DNA of 64,000 nucleotides from an uncultured Bacteroidota bacterium (GTDB lineage: Bacteria; Bacteroidota; Rhodothermia; Rhodothermales; Salinibacteraceae): contig CAJXKO010000001.1 of assembly GCA_913055845.1 (NCBI GenBank), positions 1 through 64,000 on the forward strand. Reading direction: 5' to 3'. Numbering within the stretch: position 1 is the stretch's first letter; each line of letters opens with the position of its first letter. Under the pieces are notes generated by a model. The model worked only from the letters and a program-made list of their open reading frames with translations, made no database searches and was not told where the DNA came from. The position numbers were made by a program, and so were the translations under genes. Of this stretch, positions 28,221-36,599 are shown one piece after another.

Positions 28221-28375
28221 GCGCGATAGGCACGCCTGCTGTGGCAGGGTCGTTCCGAGATCACTTGTGACCCATTTGTTCTAAATCCAAAACGAGAATG
28301 CCACGGACTCGGCTATCGCCTCGGTTGTTACGGCGCGTTGAGGCGCTGAACCCGCACGAACTTCTGCCCGATGCC

Positions 28376-28417
28376 AAAAACAAGAGCGGCCCGGCACCGC
28401 GGGAACGGTACCGGGCC
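28376..28417 (-). terminator. Intrinsic terminator of dps
   Basis: Arms ggcccggcaccg (28388-28399) and cggtaccgggcc (28406-28417) pair over 12 positions with one wobble and a 6-base loop. On the minus strand the stem is followed by gctcttgttttt, giving the T-rich end. It starts about 54 bases after the dps stop codon. A smaller stem, ggcct-caaa-aggcc (28432-28445), lies between. Confidence 0.7.
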
Positions 28418-28470
28418 ACTGTATTTGTAGGGGCCTCAAAAGGCCACTCAATGCCGTGTGCTAGAACATG

Positions 28471-29052
28471 TTAGGCCGTTTCATCGTTTGGCCGTCCCTG
28501 TTCTAGGCTGTCCTCGCCCAGGTAATGATCGAGGTGGTGGGCACGATCCTCCACCTTGGTCAGCACCTTCTTCAGCGTGCGCTCAGTGCCGGGATCGCCA
28601 AGGTCTTTCGCCTCTGCAATGGTGGCACGGAGCTGCTCAGCGAGGATCCGCTCTGCGTCCAGGTCGTGTTGGAGCATCTGCCGGATGCGGTAGGTGCCCT
28701 CCGGTTCATGCTCTACGTGCGAGAGTTCGGCCTGAGCGTCCGGCGCGCTGGTCGGGATGCCACCAAGCGCCGTGATGCGCTCTGCCACCCGATCCACGTA
28801 CTTGTGGACCTCGTTGTAATTCTCTTCGAGGAACAGGTGGAGGTCGTTAAACTGCGGGCCCTCCACGAGCCAGTGGTGCTTCTGATACTGGTGATACAGC
28901 GTCCAGAGCGTGCACTGGATCTCGTCGAGCTTCGGGATGAGTTGCTCGGCGACCTCCTGGTCGAGTCCAATGGGATTGTCCTCGATCATCTGCTGTGGCC
29001 GCCAGGGTTCGCCGTGGGACGTGTCGGTTGTTTTCGCTTTCGTTGTAGGCAT
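28471..29052 (-). CDS. dps: Dps-family ferritin-like protein
   Basis: Mini-ferritin that stores iron and protects DNA from peroxide-driven damage; acts as a cytoplasmic dodecamer. 193 residues, somewhat long because of a polar N-terminal extension of about 25 residues. The ferroxidase site is spelled by 'HHWLVEGPQFNDLHLFLEE' (His, Asp and Glu residues at the expected spacing), upstream of 'VDRVAERITALGGIP', another family hallmark. Single-gene unit with its own terminator. Iron storage would complement the Fe-S machinery further along, but no shared regulatory site is visible. Confidence 0.93.
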   Translation of the reverse strand: MPTTKAKTTDTSHGEPWRPQQMIEDNPIGLDQEVAEQLIPKLDEIQCTLWTLYHQYQKHHWLVEGPQFNDLHLFLEENYNEVHKYVDRVAERITALGGIPTSAPDAQAELSHVEHEPEGTYRIRQMLQHDLDAERILAEQLRATIAEAKDLGDPGTERTLKKVLTKVEDRAHHLDHYLGEDSLEQGRPNDETA

Positions 29053-29420
29053 ATCGGTCGGGGAGTAGTTGTGTGTGGGTGGATGCGAGAAGGGGAGGTC
29101 TGTTGCGGAGTGTCAGGCCGTCGCGGAGTTCGGTGACAACCTGACCGTTTGTCTGCCAGCATGTACCCCAACCCCGAACAAGCAGGGCATGATTGTACAG
29201 CACAAATCCAGTGCCAGCCGGGATGATTCCGAGCTCAATTTCTTTGTTGTAACGAGTGCGCAGAAGACGCCGAGGAGATTCGCTTCTGGAGAACATAGAC
29301 AGGGTCCCTCAAAACGCATCGACCGACCCAGTGGAGAGCATCCCCGGCGGTCGGTGGGGGACGGAAAGAGTGCCCCACAGACCGCAGAAGAGACGAGCGC
29401 AGCGGCCCCAGCCCCCCCAG
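29053..29420. other. Gap between dps and acyl-CoA dehydrogenase
   Basis: About 370 bases with no supportable gene. The dps promoter should lie here on the reverse strand, but I could not pick one: a tttg near 29210 (reverse) lacks a TAnnTTTG partner at the right spacing. No Fur- or PerR-like palindrome was recognised. Confidence 0.45.
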
Positions 29421-30653
29421 CTACACGAATGCTTTTTCCCCAGTCACATCCTCCCCCACGATGAGCGTGTGGATTTCGTGGGTGCCCTCGTAAGTCACGA
29501 CACTTTCGAGGTTGTTCATGTGCCGCATCACCGGGTACATGCTAGTCACTCCGTTCCCGCCCAGCATCTGCCGCGCCGACCGGGCCACCTCCAGGGCCGT
29601 CTGGCAATTGTTGCGCTTGGCCAGGGACACCTGTTGGGGCCGCATGGTGCCTGCATCTTTGAGGGTGCCAAGGCGCCAGTTTAGCAGCTGGGCCTTCGTG
29701 ATTTCCTGCACCATGTCCACGAGCCGCTCCTGCATGAGCTGGAAGCCGCCAATGGGCTGCCCAAACTGTTCACGGTTCTGGGCGTGCTGCCGGGCGGCGT
29801 CGTAGCACGCCATGGCCGCCCCGATGGCGCCCCAGCAGATGCCGTATCGGGCCTGCGTGAGACACGAAAGAGGTCCCTTGAGGCCTTTGGCATCGGGGAG
29901 TCGAGCCGCCTCCGGCACCCGCACATCATCGAGCACCACCTCGCTGGTAACGGCCGCCCGGAGCGACCATGTGTCGTCAATGGGCGGGGTGGTGACGCCT
30001 GCCCGGTCGGTCTCGACCAGAAATCCACGCACGATGTCCTCCTCGTCCTTGGCCCAGATCACGGCCACGTCGGCCATGGTCGCGTTGGTGGACCACCGCT
30101 TGTGTCCGTCCAGGACCCAGGCATCGCCCTCGCGCCGGGCACGGGTCTGCATGTCGGCGGGATTAGACCCGACGTTCGGCTCCGTGAGACCGAAGCATCC
30201 AATGGCTTCTCCGTTGGCCAGCGCCGGCAGCCAGCGCTCCTTCTGGGCTTCGGTGCCGTATCGCCAGATGGGATACATCACCAGCGAACCCGTTACCGAG
30301 CAGAACGACCGCAGCCCGGAGTCGCCCCGTTCCAGCTCTTGCATCATGAGGCCGTACACAACGCTGCTGTGCCCGCCTCCGCCGTATTCCGCGGGAATTG
30401 TGGGGCCGAGGAGGCCGCGCCGCGCGAAGGCCGGAATGAGATGCCGCGGAAACTCGGCTCGCTGCGCGTGCTCTTCGATAATGGGCGCTACCTCCTCCGT
30501 GACGAACGTGCGCACCTCGTCGCGGAGGGCCTTGGCCTCGTCCGAGAGCAGGTCGTCCAGGGCGTAGTAGTCGGGCGCTTCGAATGCTTCGGGGGCCCAC
30601 GTCTCGGGTGCAGAGACGTCGGTATCGGGCTCGGGCGGAGCGGGCTGCGACAT
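29421..30653 (-). CDS. Acyl-CoA dehydrogenase, glutaryl-CoA dehydrogenase-like
   Basis: FAD flavoprotein of the acyl-CoA dehydrogenase superfamily, 410 residues from the ATG at 30653. 'CFGLTEPNVGSNPADMQTRA' is the FAD/substrate signature and reads most like glutaryl-CoA dehydrogenases (GLTEPxxGSxP). The catalytic base is the Glu in 'TYEGTHEIHTLIVG', at the position used by that subgroup, and 'GGNGVTSMYPVMRHMNNLE' is also typical. Expected to oxidise and decarboxylate glutaryl-CoA in lysine/tryptophan breakdown. No electron-transfer flavoprotein or other pathway gene lies beside it. Confidence 0.88.
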   Translation of the reverse strand: MSQPAPPEPDTDVSAPETWAPEAFEAPDYYALDDLLSDEAKALRDEVRTFVTEEVAPIIEEHAQRAEFPRHLIPAFARRGLLGPTIPAEYGGGGHSSVVYGLMMQELERGDSGLRSFCSVTGSLVMYPIWRYGTEAQKERWLPALANGEAIGCFGLTEPNVGSNPADMQTRARREGDAWVLDGHKRWSTNATMADVAVIWAKDEEDIVRGFLVETDRAGVTTPPIDDTWSLRAAVTSEVVLDDVRVPEAARLPDAKGLKGPLSCLTQARYGICWGAIGAAMACYDAARQHAQNREQFGQPIGGFQLMQERLVDMVQEITKAQLLNWRLGTLKDAGTMRPQQVSLAKRNNCQTALEVARSARQMLGGNGVTSMYPVMRHMNNLESVVTYEGTHEIHTLIVGEDVTGEKAFV

Positions 30654-30856
30654 GGCGTCGTGGCGGGTAGTGGGACAAACGTCGTGGAGAACCGTTGAGG
30701 CCTCCGCGGAGGCAGGACTGTTGATGATTGCCGCGCGGAGACGTACGTTCCGAATGGCCGAAGTCTGACTAGAAGGTGCGCCGAGAACTTCTCCTGCTCG
30801 GTGCCAAACAGCTACGATTCCTCTTCTTCCTTGATTCCACAAGTCCCCTGATTTTC

Positions 30857-31360
30857 ATGCGACGCCTTTTTGGTCTTCTGGTCGTTCTTGGACTGCTGGG
30901 TGGCCTTGCGGCACCTGCGCAGGCCCAGAGTGACCAGTCCCGGTTCGGCCTCGGCCTTCAACTTCTGGGCAGCACGGCCGGCAACAACGTGGGCCCCGGG
31001 GTTCATTTTCGGGCCTCCACACCGCTGAATCCTGACGTATCGCTGGCGGTGGGCTCCGGCCTGACGGGATTCATTTTCGGGGGGCGCGACGACGCGGCGT
31101 TCGCCCTCGATCCCCAAGTGTCGGCCATCGTGTCGTTCTCAACGGCGAACGCGCAGAGTACCTACGTGATTGGGGGCGCCGGGGCGTACGTTCCGTTCGG
31201 GGACACCGACACGGATAGCGGGCCTACATTCAGCATCGGCGCGGGACGCGCGTGGCTGTTGGAGGAGAGCTCGCTGTTTTTCGAGTTTAGCCCCGGCCTC
31301 CTCGTCGGGGAGGAATCGACCACTCTGGTGGTGCCCATCCGCGTGGGCGTGATTCTCTGA
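30857..31360 (+). CDS. Small outer-membrane barrel-like protein
   Basis: 167 residues from the ATG at 30857. A signal peptide ('RRLFGLLVVLGLLGGLAAPAQAQ') is followed by beta-rich sequence with Gly and aromatic alternation and a C-terminal 'TTLVVPIRVGVIL' strand, consistent with an 8-stranded OmpA/OmpX-like barrel. Frame upstream of the chosen start is not signal-like. Divergent from the acyl-CoA dehydrogenase gene, convergent with 31441-31815. Function unknown. Confidence 0.7.
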   Translation: MRRLFGLLVVLGLLGGLAAPAQAQSDQSRFGLGLQLLGSTAGNNVGPGVHFRASTPLNPDVSLAVGSGLTGFIFGGRDDAAFALDPQVSAIVSFSTANAQSTYVIGGAGAYVPFGDTDTDSGPTFSIGAGRAWLLEESSLFFEFSPGLLVGEESTTLVVPIRVGVIL

Positions 31361-31440
31361 CTCATTTAGACAATGCCCTGCCGGAGGGACGCGGCCGTGC
31401 AGGCCGGCCCGATCTGCCCGCATGTCACAAGTCCTGAAGG

Positions 31441-31815
31441 TCAGGCCCCAGAGGACGGAGGGTCGGTCGGGTCGGGGCGCTCTTCTGTCACGTTGTGTTC
31501 GAGCCCGTCTGCGGCTTCATTCAGAAGATGGTCGAGGGAGCGGAGATCGCCCTTCAGGGACTCTTCTTGCTCCGTCTCCAGCGCGGCATAGAGATGGACC
31601 CACCGTTCGAACCGGTCCCCCAGCTTCATCACGGCGTAAAGCGTGCCACGGCCCGATCCAGGAAAGACGAGGTCGATGAGGGCCGCGCCGAACGACAAGG
31701 GCATCAGCGCGATGTCCTTGAATCCTTCGAGCCAGAGCTTGGCCTGGAAGATCAGTACGTCACGGACAATTTGGGTGCGGGACGGGGATTCTTCCGAAGG
31801 GGCGGGCTCGGACAT
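31441..31815 (-). CDS. Conserved-looking hypothetical protein
   Basis: 124 residues. A central amphipathic-to-hydrophobic stretch ('DIALMPLSFGAALIDLVF') may dip into the membrane; the flanks are polar and helical ('GDRFERWVHLYAALETEQEESL'), and the end is acidic. It is the last gene of a reverse-strand run after the NurA-type nuclease and its neighbour, with about 90 bases between. Family not recognised. Confidence 0.6.
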   Translation of the reverse strand: MSEPAPSEESPSRTQIVRDVLIFQAKLWLEGFKDIALMPLSFGAALIDLVFPGSGRGTLYAVMKLGDRFERWVHLYAALETEQEESLKGDLRSLDHLLNEAADGLEHNVTEERPDPTDPPSSGA

Positions 31816-31905
31816 GACAGGATGTGGGACCGAAACGCAACAGGGACACGCAATCTCTTAACGCTGCCTCCTGCGAAAAGTTATCGTCTGGCGGCAGAGT
31901 CAGGG

Positions 31906-32520
31906 TTATAGCACGCGGCGAAGGATGGACTGGAGACGCTCGTGGTCGTCGTCGAGCAACCGGCTGAGGGCACGCCCGGCCCGTACAAGCGGAGGTCGCC
32001 CGCCCTGTTCTCCGCCGTGGGCCGCGTAGATGCGCCGGAGCACCGCCACGAGGAGGTCGTCGACCGGCACGTCCGAATCGGGGTGCTCCACGAGGGTGCG
32101 CAGAAAGTCGAAAGGAGCACCGAGGGCCCGCACCTGCTCGTCGGTGCAGAGGGCCACAAAGTCGTGGATGTCAGGAGGTTGCGGGGGAAGCGTTTGCCGG
32201 ATCTCCCCGTTCGGGCCCTCACACGCTAGCATCTGCGTGCGGACAGTGGTGCGGAGCAGTTCGTCCACCATTGGCATCTCCTGAGCGCGCTCCTCCGGCG
32301 AGAGGCCGAGCGCCACGGCTTGTCGATTCGAATCGTAGCTTCCCGTCTCCACGTGGCTCACGAGACCAAAGAGCGGGGGAGCTCCTTCCGGCTCCACCCG
32401 CACCCAGGTTCCAAAGTCCGGAGCGGCGGCCTCTTCGTACACCTCGGCCACGAATTGTCGGGTAGAGGCCTCAATGACTTCGCCGAGGGCGTCACGTTCC
32501 ATCGCGGTTGGTCGTTTCAT
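31906..32520 (-). CDS. Hypothetical protein, possible HAS-barrel partner of NurA
   Basis: 204 residues. The first 90 residues look like a small beta-barrel: 'EVIEASTRQFVAEVYEEA', 'FGTWVRVEP', 'PLFGLVSHVETGSYD'. These resemble the HAS-barrel found at the N-terminus of HerA ATPases and in stand-alone proteins encoded beside nurA. The remainder is helical, with no Walker motifs. It follows the NurA gene by about 100 bases on the same strand, which supports a functional link. The barrel call is tentative. Confidence 0.6.
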   Translation of the reverse strand: MKRPTAMERDALGEVIEASTRQFVAEVYEEAAAPDFGTWVRVEPEGAPPLFGLVSHVETGSYDSNRQAVALGLSPEERAQEMPMVDELLRTTVRTQMLACEGPNGEIRQTLPPQPPDIHDFVALCTDEQVRALGAPFDFLRTLVEHPDSDVPVDDLLVAVLRRIYAAHGGEQGGRPPLVRAGRALSRLLDDDHERLQSILRRVL

Positions 32521-32619
32521 TCAGCAGTAGTGTCCGTCCACACGTATGTGAACACTGGGACAGAGTTGCCGGCGCGTGGAGGCACTGGGACCAGACGGAA
32601 ACCCGCGCCCCTCTTCTCC

Positions 32620-33798
32620 TCAAATCCGCGGCCGCTGTTTCGATCGCCGCTTTCGGGACCCGGTGGGCCCGAGGCCCGCCTCGCGGAGGCGGCGCTCCAT
32701 GAGCCGAAAGAAGGCGTCCCGCTCCGAGGCCCGCACCACGGCGCGCTCGTGGGCCTCCGACAGCGCCAGCGGATAGCCCTCGCCCTTGCGACACTCCCGC
32801 AGCACCGTGGCGTGGACGCGGTCAAGGAGCGCCGGAGCGTCGGCCACCCAGCGGGGTACCTCAACGCGCCCGAGCTCGCCACCACTAGGCCCAGGCACCT
32901 TCAGATAGAAAAACGCAATGTCGGTCCCCGTTGGGTATTCCCCCTGAATGTGCGAGGCCGACCCAAAGACCGCCGACCGCTCACCCGGTCCTAGTACCGT
33001 GGCGAGAACATGCCGGTCGAGCAGTCCATCGAGACGGGGTGCATCAGGCGGTTCGTTAGGGGACGAGGGGGGCGCCACGTCGAGGTCGCCCCCCACAAAC
33101 CGCAGCAGGTTGACCACCTCCGTGCTGGCAGGGAGACTGACGTACGACGCCAGGGCCAGGCCCTCGTCCCGAAAGCGTTCAAGACACTCGGTGTAGCGGG
33201 CAATGAGCTCGTCTTCGAGGATTGCATTGTCCATCCCCCGAATCATCCACCGGATGAGGGTACCGTCCGCCAAGGCCACGAGGGGACGCTCCGGCACACG
33301 GGCGGTGGTGGCCGCCTCCAAGAGCTTGCTCAGCTCCAGTTCGTCGCGGAGGGCCGAAACCAGCTCGGTCGGAATTGTGTCGAGCGGGGCGTCGAACCGA
33401 GCAGCGAGCGGCTCCCGGAAGTGCAGGGACGGGGTTGCCTCCAAAAGCGCCTCCTCTGTGGTGCCGTACTGGAAGGCCACCTGACTCACGTTGAGCAGAA
33501 AAAACGGCGGCTCCATATGGCGGTCGGGGTAGATCTGGGAGCCGTCCGTGGCGACCACGGTGACCGGCGACGGGCGCTCCGGAGCCGCACGAGTACCGGC
33601 AGGAGGCTCGCGCATCTTGGCAACGAGGCGACGCGGCTGGGCCGACGTCACGGCGTCCTGCATCGCTTGCCACTGTTCGTGACAGTGCCGCAGCAGCGTC
33701 CGCGCTCGCTTCTGCTGCGCGCTCCGCCGATCCTGGCGCTCGGATTGCTCCTCCTCGAAGATCGTGAGTTGGTCGCGCAACTGGCGGAGGTCAAGCAT
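32620..33798 (-). CDS. NurA-domain nuclease
   Basis: 392 residues from the ATG at 33798. The NurA fold is indicated by the metal-binding 'VVATDGSQIYPDRH' strand, then 'LVALADGTLIRW' with a second acidic cluster, and a C-terminal 'YPTGTDIAFFYLKVP' segment. NurA proteins are 5'-3' single/double-strand nucleases that normally pair with the HerA translocase in DNA-end resection. The N-terminus has a coiled coil about 1-45. No herA is in the window; the next gene may supply a HAS-barrel. Divergent from the voltage-sensor-like gene. Confidence 0.8.
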   Translation of the reverse strand: MLDLRQLRDQLTIFEEEQSERQDRRSAQQKRARTLLRHCHEQWQAMQDAVTSAQPRRLVAKMREPPAGTRAAPERPSPVTVVATDGSQIYPDRHMEPPFFLLNVSQVAFQYGTTEEALLEATPSLHFREPLAARFDAPLDTIPTELVSALRDELELSKLLEAATTARVPERPLVALADGTLIRWMIRGMDNAILEDELIARYTECLERFRDEGLALASYVSLPASTEVVNLLRFVGGDLDVAPPSSPNEPPDAPRLDGLLDRHVLATVLGPGERSAVFGSASHIQGEYPTGTDIAFFYLKVPGPSGGELGRVEVPRWVADAPALLDRVHATVLRECRKGEGYPLALSEAHERAVVRASERDAFFRLMERRLREAGLGPTGSRKRRSKQRPRI

Positions 33799-33924
33799 GA
33801 CGGACCAAAAGAATTCTGAACGAGTGCGGTTCGGGCGTGTCGTCCTGACGGAGTGGTCCCCCCCGCCTCGCCCAACCGGCGTGACCCGCCTCATCGCTCG
33901 TTTCCCTCAACACAACTTGCCCCC

Positions 33925-34953
33925 ATGGCCGACCGATCGACTCGCGAAACACTGGGCCTGATCGTCGACGTGGTGATGATGGTCCTCATCGTCGTCAACC
34001 TTGCCCTCATCATTGTTGACTGGGGCTTTGCCAGCCCGTTCGTACAGGCTCAGATGCAGTCCCATACGCCCGCCTTGTACAGTTGGTACGACCAGACGAT
34101 CCACCAGCACTTTATTGTCTACGACCTGGCGTTCGTAACGGTCTTCGTGGTGGAGATTCTGATACGCTGGGGACTGGCCATCTACCGGCAGCGCTACCAC
34201 CGCTGGTTCTTCTATCCCTTCGTCCACTGGTACGACGTCCTCGGCTGCATCCCCGTGGGCTCGTTGCGCTCACTGCGCCTCTTACGGCTGATTGCGATGG
34301 TGCCGAAGCTCCAGCGCACCGGCCTGGTCGACCTCCGCGACACCTACCTCTACAAAACGTTTGAGAAGTACCGCGACATCGTGCTCGAAGAGATCAGCGA
34401 CCGGGTGACGGTGCGCATTATTGAGGGCCTGCAGAACGAGATTCGAACGAGCCAGAAGGTTACAACGCGAATCGGCAAGGAGGTAATCGCACCGCAGCGG
34501 GAGGCCCTCATCGAGGCCGTTACCCACCGGTTGCAGGAGGCCACGGCCGTCGCCTACGAGAGCCAGCAGGACGACTTTCACGAATACCTTGACGGGGTGA
34601 TCGAGAACGCCGTGACCCGCAATCGAGAAATCAGTACCATTGCCTCGCTGCCCGGTGTGGGGCGCCCCGTGGCCGAGCTCCTCGAAAGCGCCATCAGCGA
34701 CATCGTCTTCAACGTCGTCGACCAGATGGTGCGGGACGTGTGCTCGCTCGACAACGATCAGGCCGTCGCGGAGGTGACGTCAGTCTCGGCAGACGCCCTG
34801 ATGAGCCCCAAGTACGATCGGCGCCTCAATCAACTCGCCCGGTCGATGGTGCTCCAGTCCCTCGACGTGATCAAGGACCACGTCCAGATCCGACGGTGGA
34901 AGGAGCAGGACCCGCTCGCTGTCTCGTCCGACGGAGCCCCCGCCACGCCCTGA
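33925..34953 (+). CDS. Membrane protein with voltage-sensor-like region, no pore
   Basis: 342 residues from the ATG at 33925. Residues about 11-33 and 62-83 are transmembrane helices, 95-110 is S3-like ('HWYDVLGCIPVG'), and 113-127 is S4-like with Arg at every third place (R115, R118, R121 in 'SLRSLRLLRLIAMV'). That is the pattern of ion-channel voltage sensors. No P-loop selectivity filter follows; instead about 200 residues of cytoplasmic helices and coiled coil ('GLQNEIRTSQKVTTRIGKEV'). It overlaps nothing and ends four bases before the HemW-like gene, so the two are probably one operon. Function unknown. Confidence 0.72.
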   Translation: MADRSTRETLGLIVDVVMMVLIVVNLALIIVDWGFASPFVQAQMQSHTPALYSWYDQTIHQHFIVYDLAFVTVFVVEILIRWGLAIYRQRYHRWFFYPFVHWYDVLGCIPVGSLRSLRLLRLIAMVPKLQRTGLVDLRDTYLYKTFEKYRDIVLEEISDRVTVRIIEGLQNEIRTSQKVTTRIGKEVIAPQREALIEAVTHRLQEATAVAYESQQDDFHEYLDGVIENAVTRNREISTIASLPGVGRPVAELLESAISDIVFNVVDQMVRDVCSLDNDQAVAEVTSVSADALMSPKYDRRLNQLARSMVLQSLDVIKDHVQIRRWKEQDPLAVSSDGAPATP

Positions 34954-34957
34954 TTTC

Positions 34958-36010
34958 ATGGCCGCCCTCTACGTTCACGTTCCATTTCGGGAATCGCCCT
35001 CCTCGGCCGAGGCCGCCGCGTTTGTGGCGACGGTCGTTCGCGAGATGGCGCAATACGCCCGCCCTCCCTTCGCCGCCGCGTCGTTCCAGACACTCTACGT
35101 GGGGGGCGGTCGCCCATCCCTCCTTCCTGAATCCTCGATGCGCACGCTCTTGGAGGCGTGCTATCAATATTTCGACACAACGGACGTGCAGGAGGTAACT
35201 CTAGAACTCCACCCATCCGACGCGTCGCCGCCCGTTCTGACGGCGTTTCGTCGGCTCGGGATCACGCGGCTGAGTATTGCCTCGCGACCGCTCACGGGTG
35301 CGACCCTGCGCCCGCTTCTCCAAAAAATCCGGCACGCTGGCTTCGAACGAATCTCGCTCGACCTCTTTTTCGGCGGCCCCGGGCACTCGCTCGGGGCCTG
35401 GAAAGCCCGTCTCCACCAGGCCGTGGACCTACGAGTGCCCCACGTGGCGCTCCACGAACGGGTCCCGACCGGAGATCAGGACGCCCCTGAACGAACTGGT
35501 TACTTCGCGTACGCCATGACGTTTCTCGGCGCCAAGGGCTACGTGCAGTACGAACTCACCCACTTTGCCCGACCCGGCCACCGCTCTCACTACCAGACCC
35601 ACGTCTACGCCCACGGCAACGTCCTGGGGCTGGGCCCGGGCGCCGAGAGTTTCTGGTGGACCGACCGCACCGATCCGTCGGCGGCGCGGCGATGGTCGAA
35701 CGCGGCGGACGTAGCGACGTACAGAGAGCGACTGCACCACGATGCATCCCCCGTGACACAGCGCGAGCGCCTTGCCCCCCTCGCCCTAGCCCACGAGTAC
35801 GTCCTCCTTCGTCTACGGACGGGCACAGGCCTGGATCTCAGCGTGCTCGCGAACCGCTACGGCCTTCCGCTACGCGACCGCCACGCCGAAACCCTAGAGC
35901 GCCTCGCAGCAGAAGGACTCATCCACGACGATCCCGACCGCGTCCGCCTCACCGCCCGTGGGCGTCTCCTCGCCGATGCCATCACGAAGCGATTGATGCG
36001 GGATTCGTGA
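34958..36010 (+). CDS. HemW/CPO-like protein lacking radical-SAM cysteines
   Basis: 350 residues, overall alignment to HemW (oxygen-independent coproporphyrinogen oxidase-like): 'MAALYVHVPF' start, 'TLYVGGGRPSLL', 'LELHPSD', 'ERISLDLFFGGPGHSLGAW', 'YELTHFARPGHRSHYQ' and 'LGLGPGAESFWW', plus a C-terminal winged helix ('LVxxxxx' region to the end). The CxxxCxxC cluster motif that should follow 'PF' is replaced by R11-S15-E18, and the whole protein contains a single Cys ('LEACYQYF'). It cannot bind the usual [4Fe-4S]-SAM centre, so it is a non-enzymatic paralogue or has a new role, perhaps heme binding as in HemW. Probably in an operon with the preceding membrane protein. Confidence 0.82.
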   Translation: MAALYVHVPFRESPSSAEAAAFVATVVREMAQYARPPFAAASFQTLYVGGGRPSLLPESSMRTLLEACYQYFDTTDVQEVTLELHPSDASPPVLTAFRRLGITRLSIASRPLTGATLRPLLQKIRHAGFERISLDLFFGGPGHSLGAWKARLHQAVDLRVPHVALHERVPTGDQDAPERTGYFAYAMTFLGAKGYVQYELTHFARPGHRSHYQTHVYAHGNVLGLGPGAESFWWTDRTDPSAARRWSNAADVATYRERLHHDASPVTQRERLAPLALAHEYVLLRLRTGTGLDLSVLANRYGLPLRDRHAETLERLAAEGLIHDDPDRVRLTARGRLLADAITKRLMRDS

Positions 36011-36118
36011 GGCATGAGAACGGAGTTCGGAGAAGATCACGCGTCACGCCTTCCGCTCCCTTGCCCAAAGCACTCCCTCCTTCGAAGACCAGCACAACCC
36101 CAGCAATCGCTCACCGCA

Positions 36119-36583
36119 ATGCCTGAAATTCGCCGTGCCAGCACTGAGGCCGACCTGGATGCCGCTCGGCGTCTGTTCCGGTCGTACGCCGAGAGCCTGG
36201 ACTTCGAGCTCGACTTCCAGGATTTTGAGGCGGAACTGGCGGCGCTCCCCGGCCCGTACGCGTCTCCCGACGGTGCAATTCTGCTGGCGGAAATCGACGG
36301 GGCGCCGGTCGGCATCGTGGCCGTGCAGCCGCTCGGCGACGATGCCTGCGAGATGAAGCGCCTCTACGTGACCCCTGACCACCGAAACCAGGGCATTGGC
36401 CGCGCCCTCGCGTCCGCCATCGTCGAGGAAGCCCGGACGCTCGGCTACGACGTGATGCGGCTCGACACCGTGGCGTCCATGACGGCCGCCCGACGTCTCT
36501 ACTGGTCCCTCGGGTTCGAAGAACGAGAGGCCTACTACCACAACCCGCTGGACGATGCCGTGTATATGGAGCGTCCCCTCTAG
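36119..36583 (+). CDS. GNAT-family N-acetyltransferase
   Basis: 154 residues from the ATG at 36119. Acetyl-CoA motif A is seen in 'MKRLYVTPDHRNQGIGRALASAIV' (V-x-x-x-xRxxGxGxA) with the usual preceding beta-strands ('ILLAEIDGAPVGIVAV'). The tail 'ARRLYWSLGFEEREAYYHNPL' is the common 'lone' GNAT ending. Substrate unknown. The upstream in-frame extension to 36014 is unconserved. Its stop is 14 bases before the DUF192 gene, so it likely begins a three-gene unit. Confidence 0.88.
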   Translation: MPEIRRASTEADLDAARRLFRSYAESLDFELDFQDFEAELAALPGPYASPDGAILLAEIDGAPVGIVAVQPLGDDACEMKRLYVTPDHRNQGIGRALASAIVEEARTLGYDVMRLDTVASMTAARRLYWSLGFEEREAYYHNPLDDAVYMERPL

Positions 36584-36599
36584 CCACAGCCGGTTCCCC

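Noticed and set aside
26091-28229. Long forward frames opposite topA
   Set aside because: Arg/His/Leu-rich shadows of a well-supported gene on the other strand.
29053-29420. Fur/PerR box before dps
   Set aside because: No palindrome resembling either consensus could be read.
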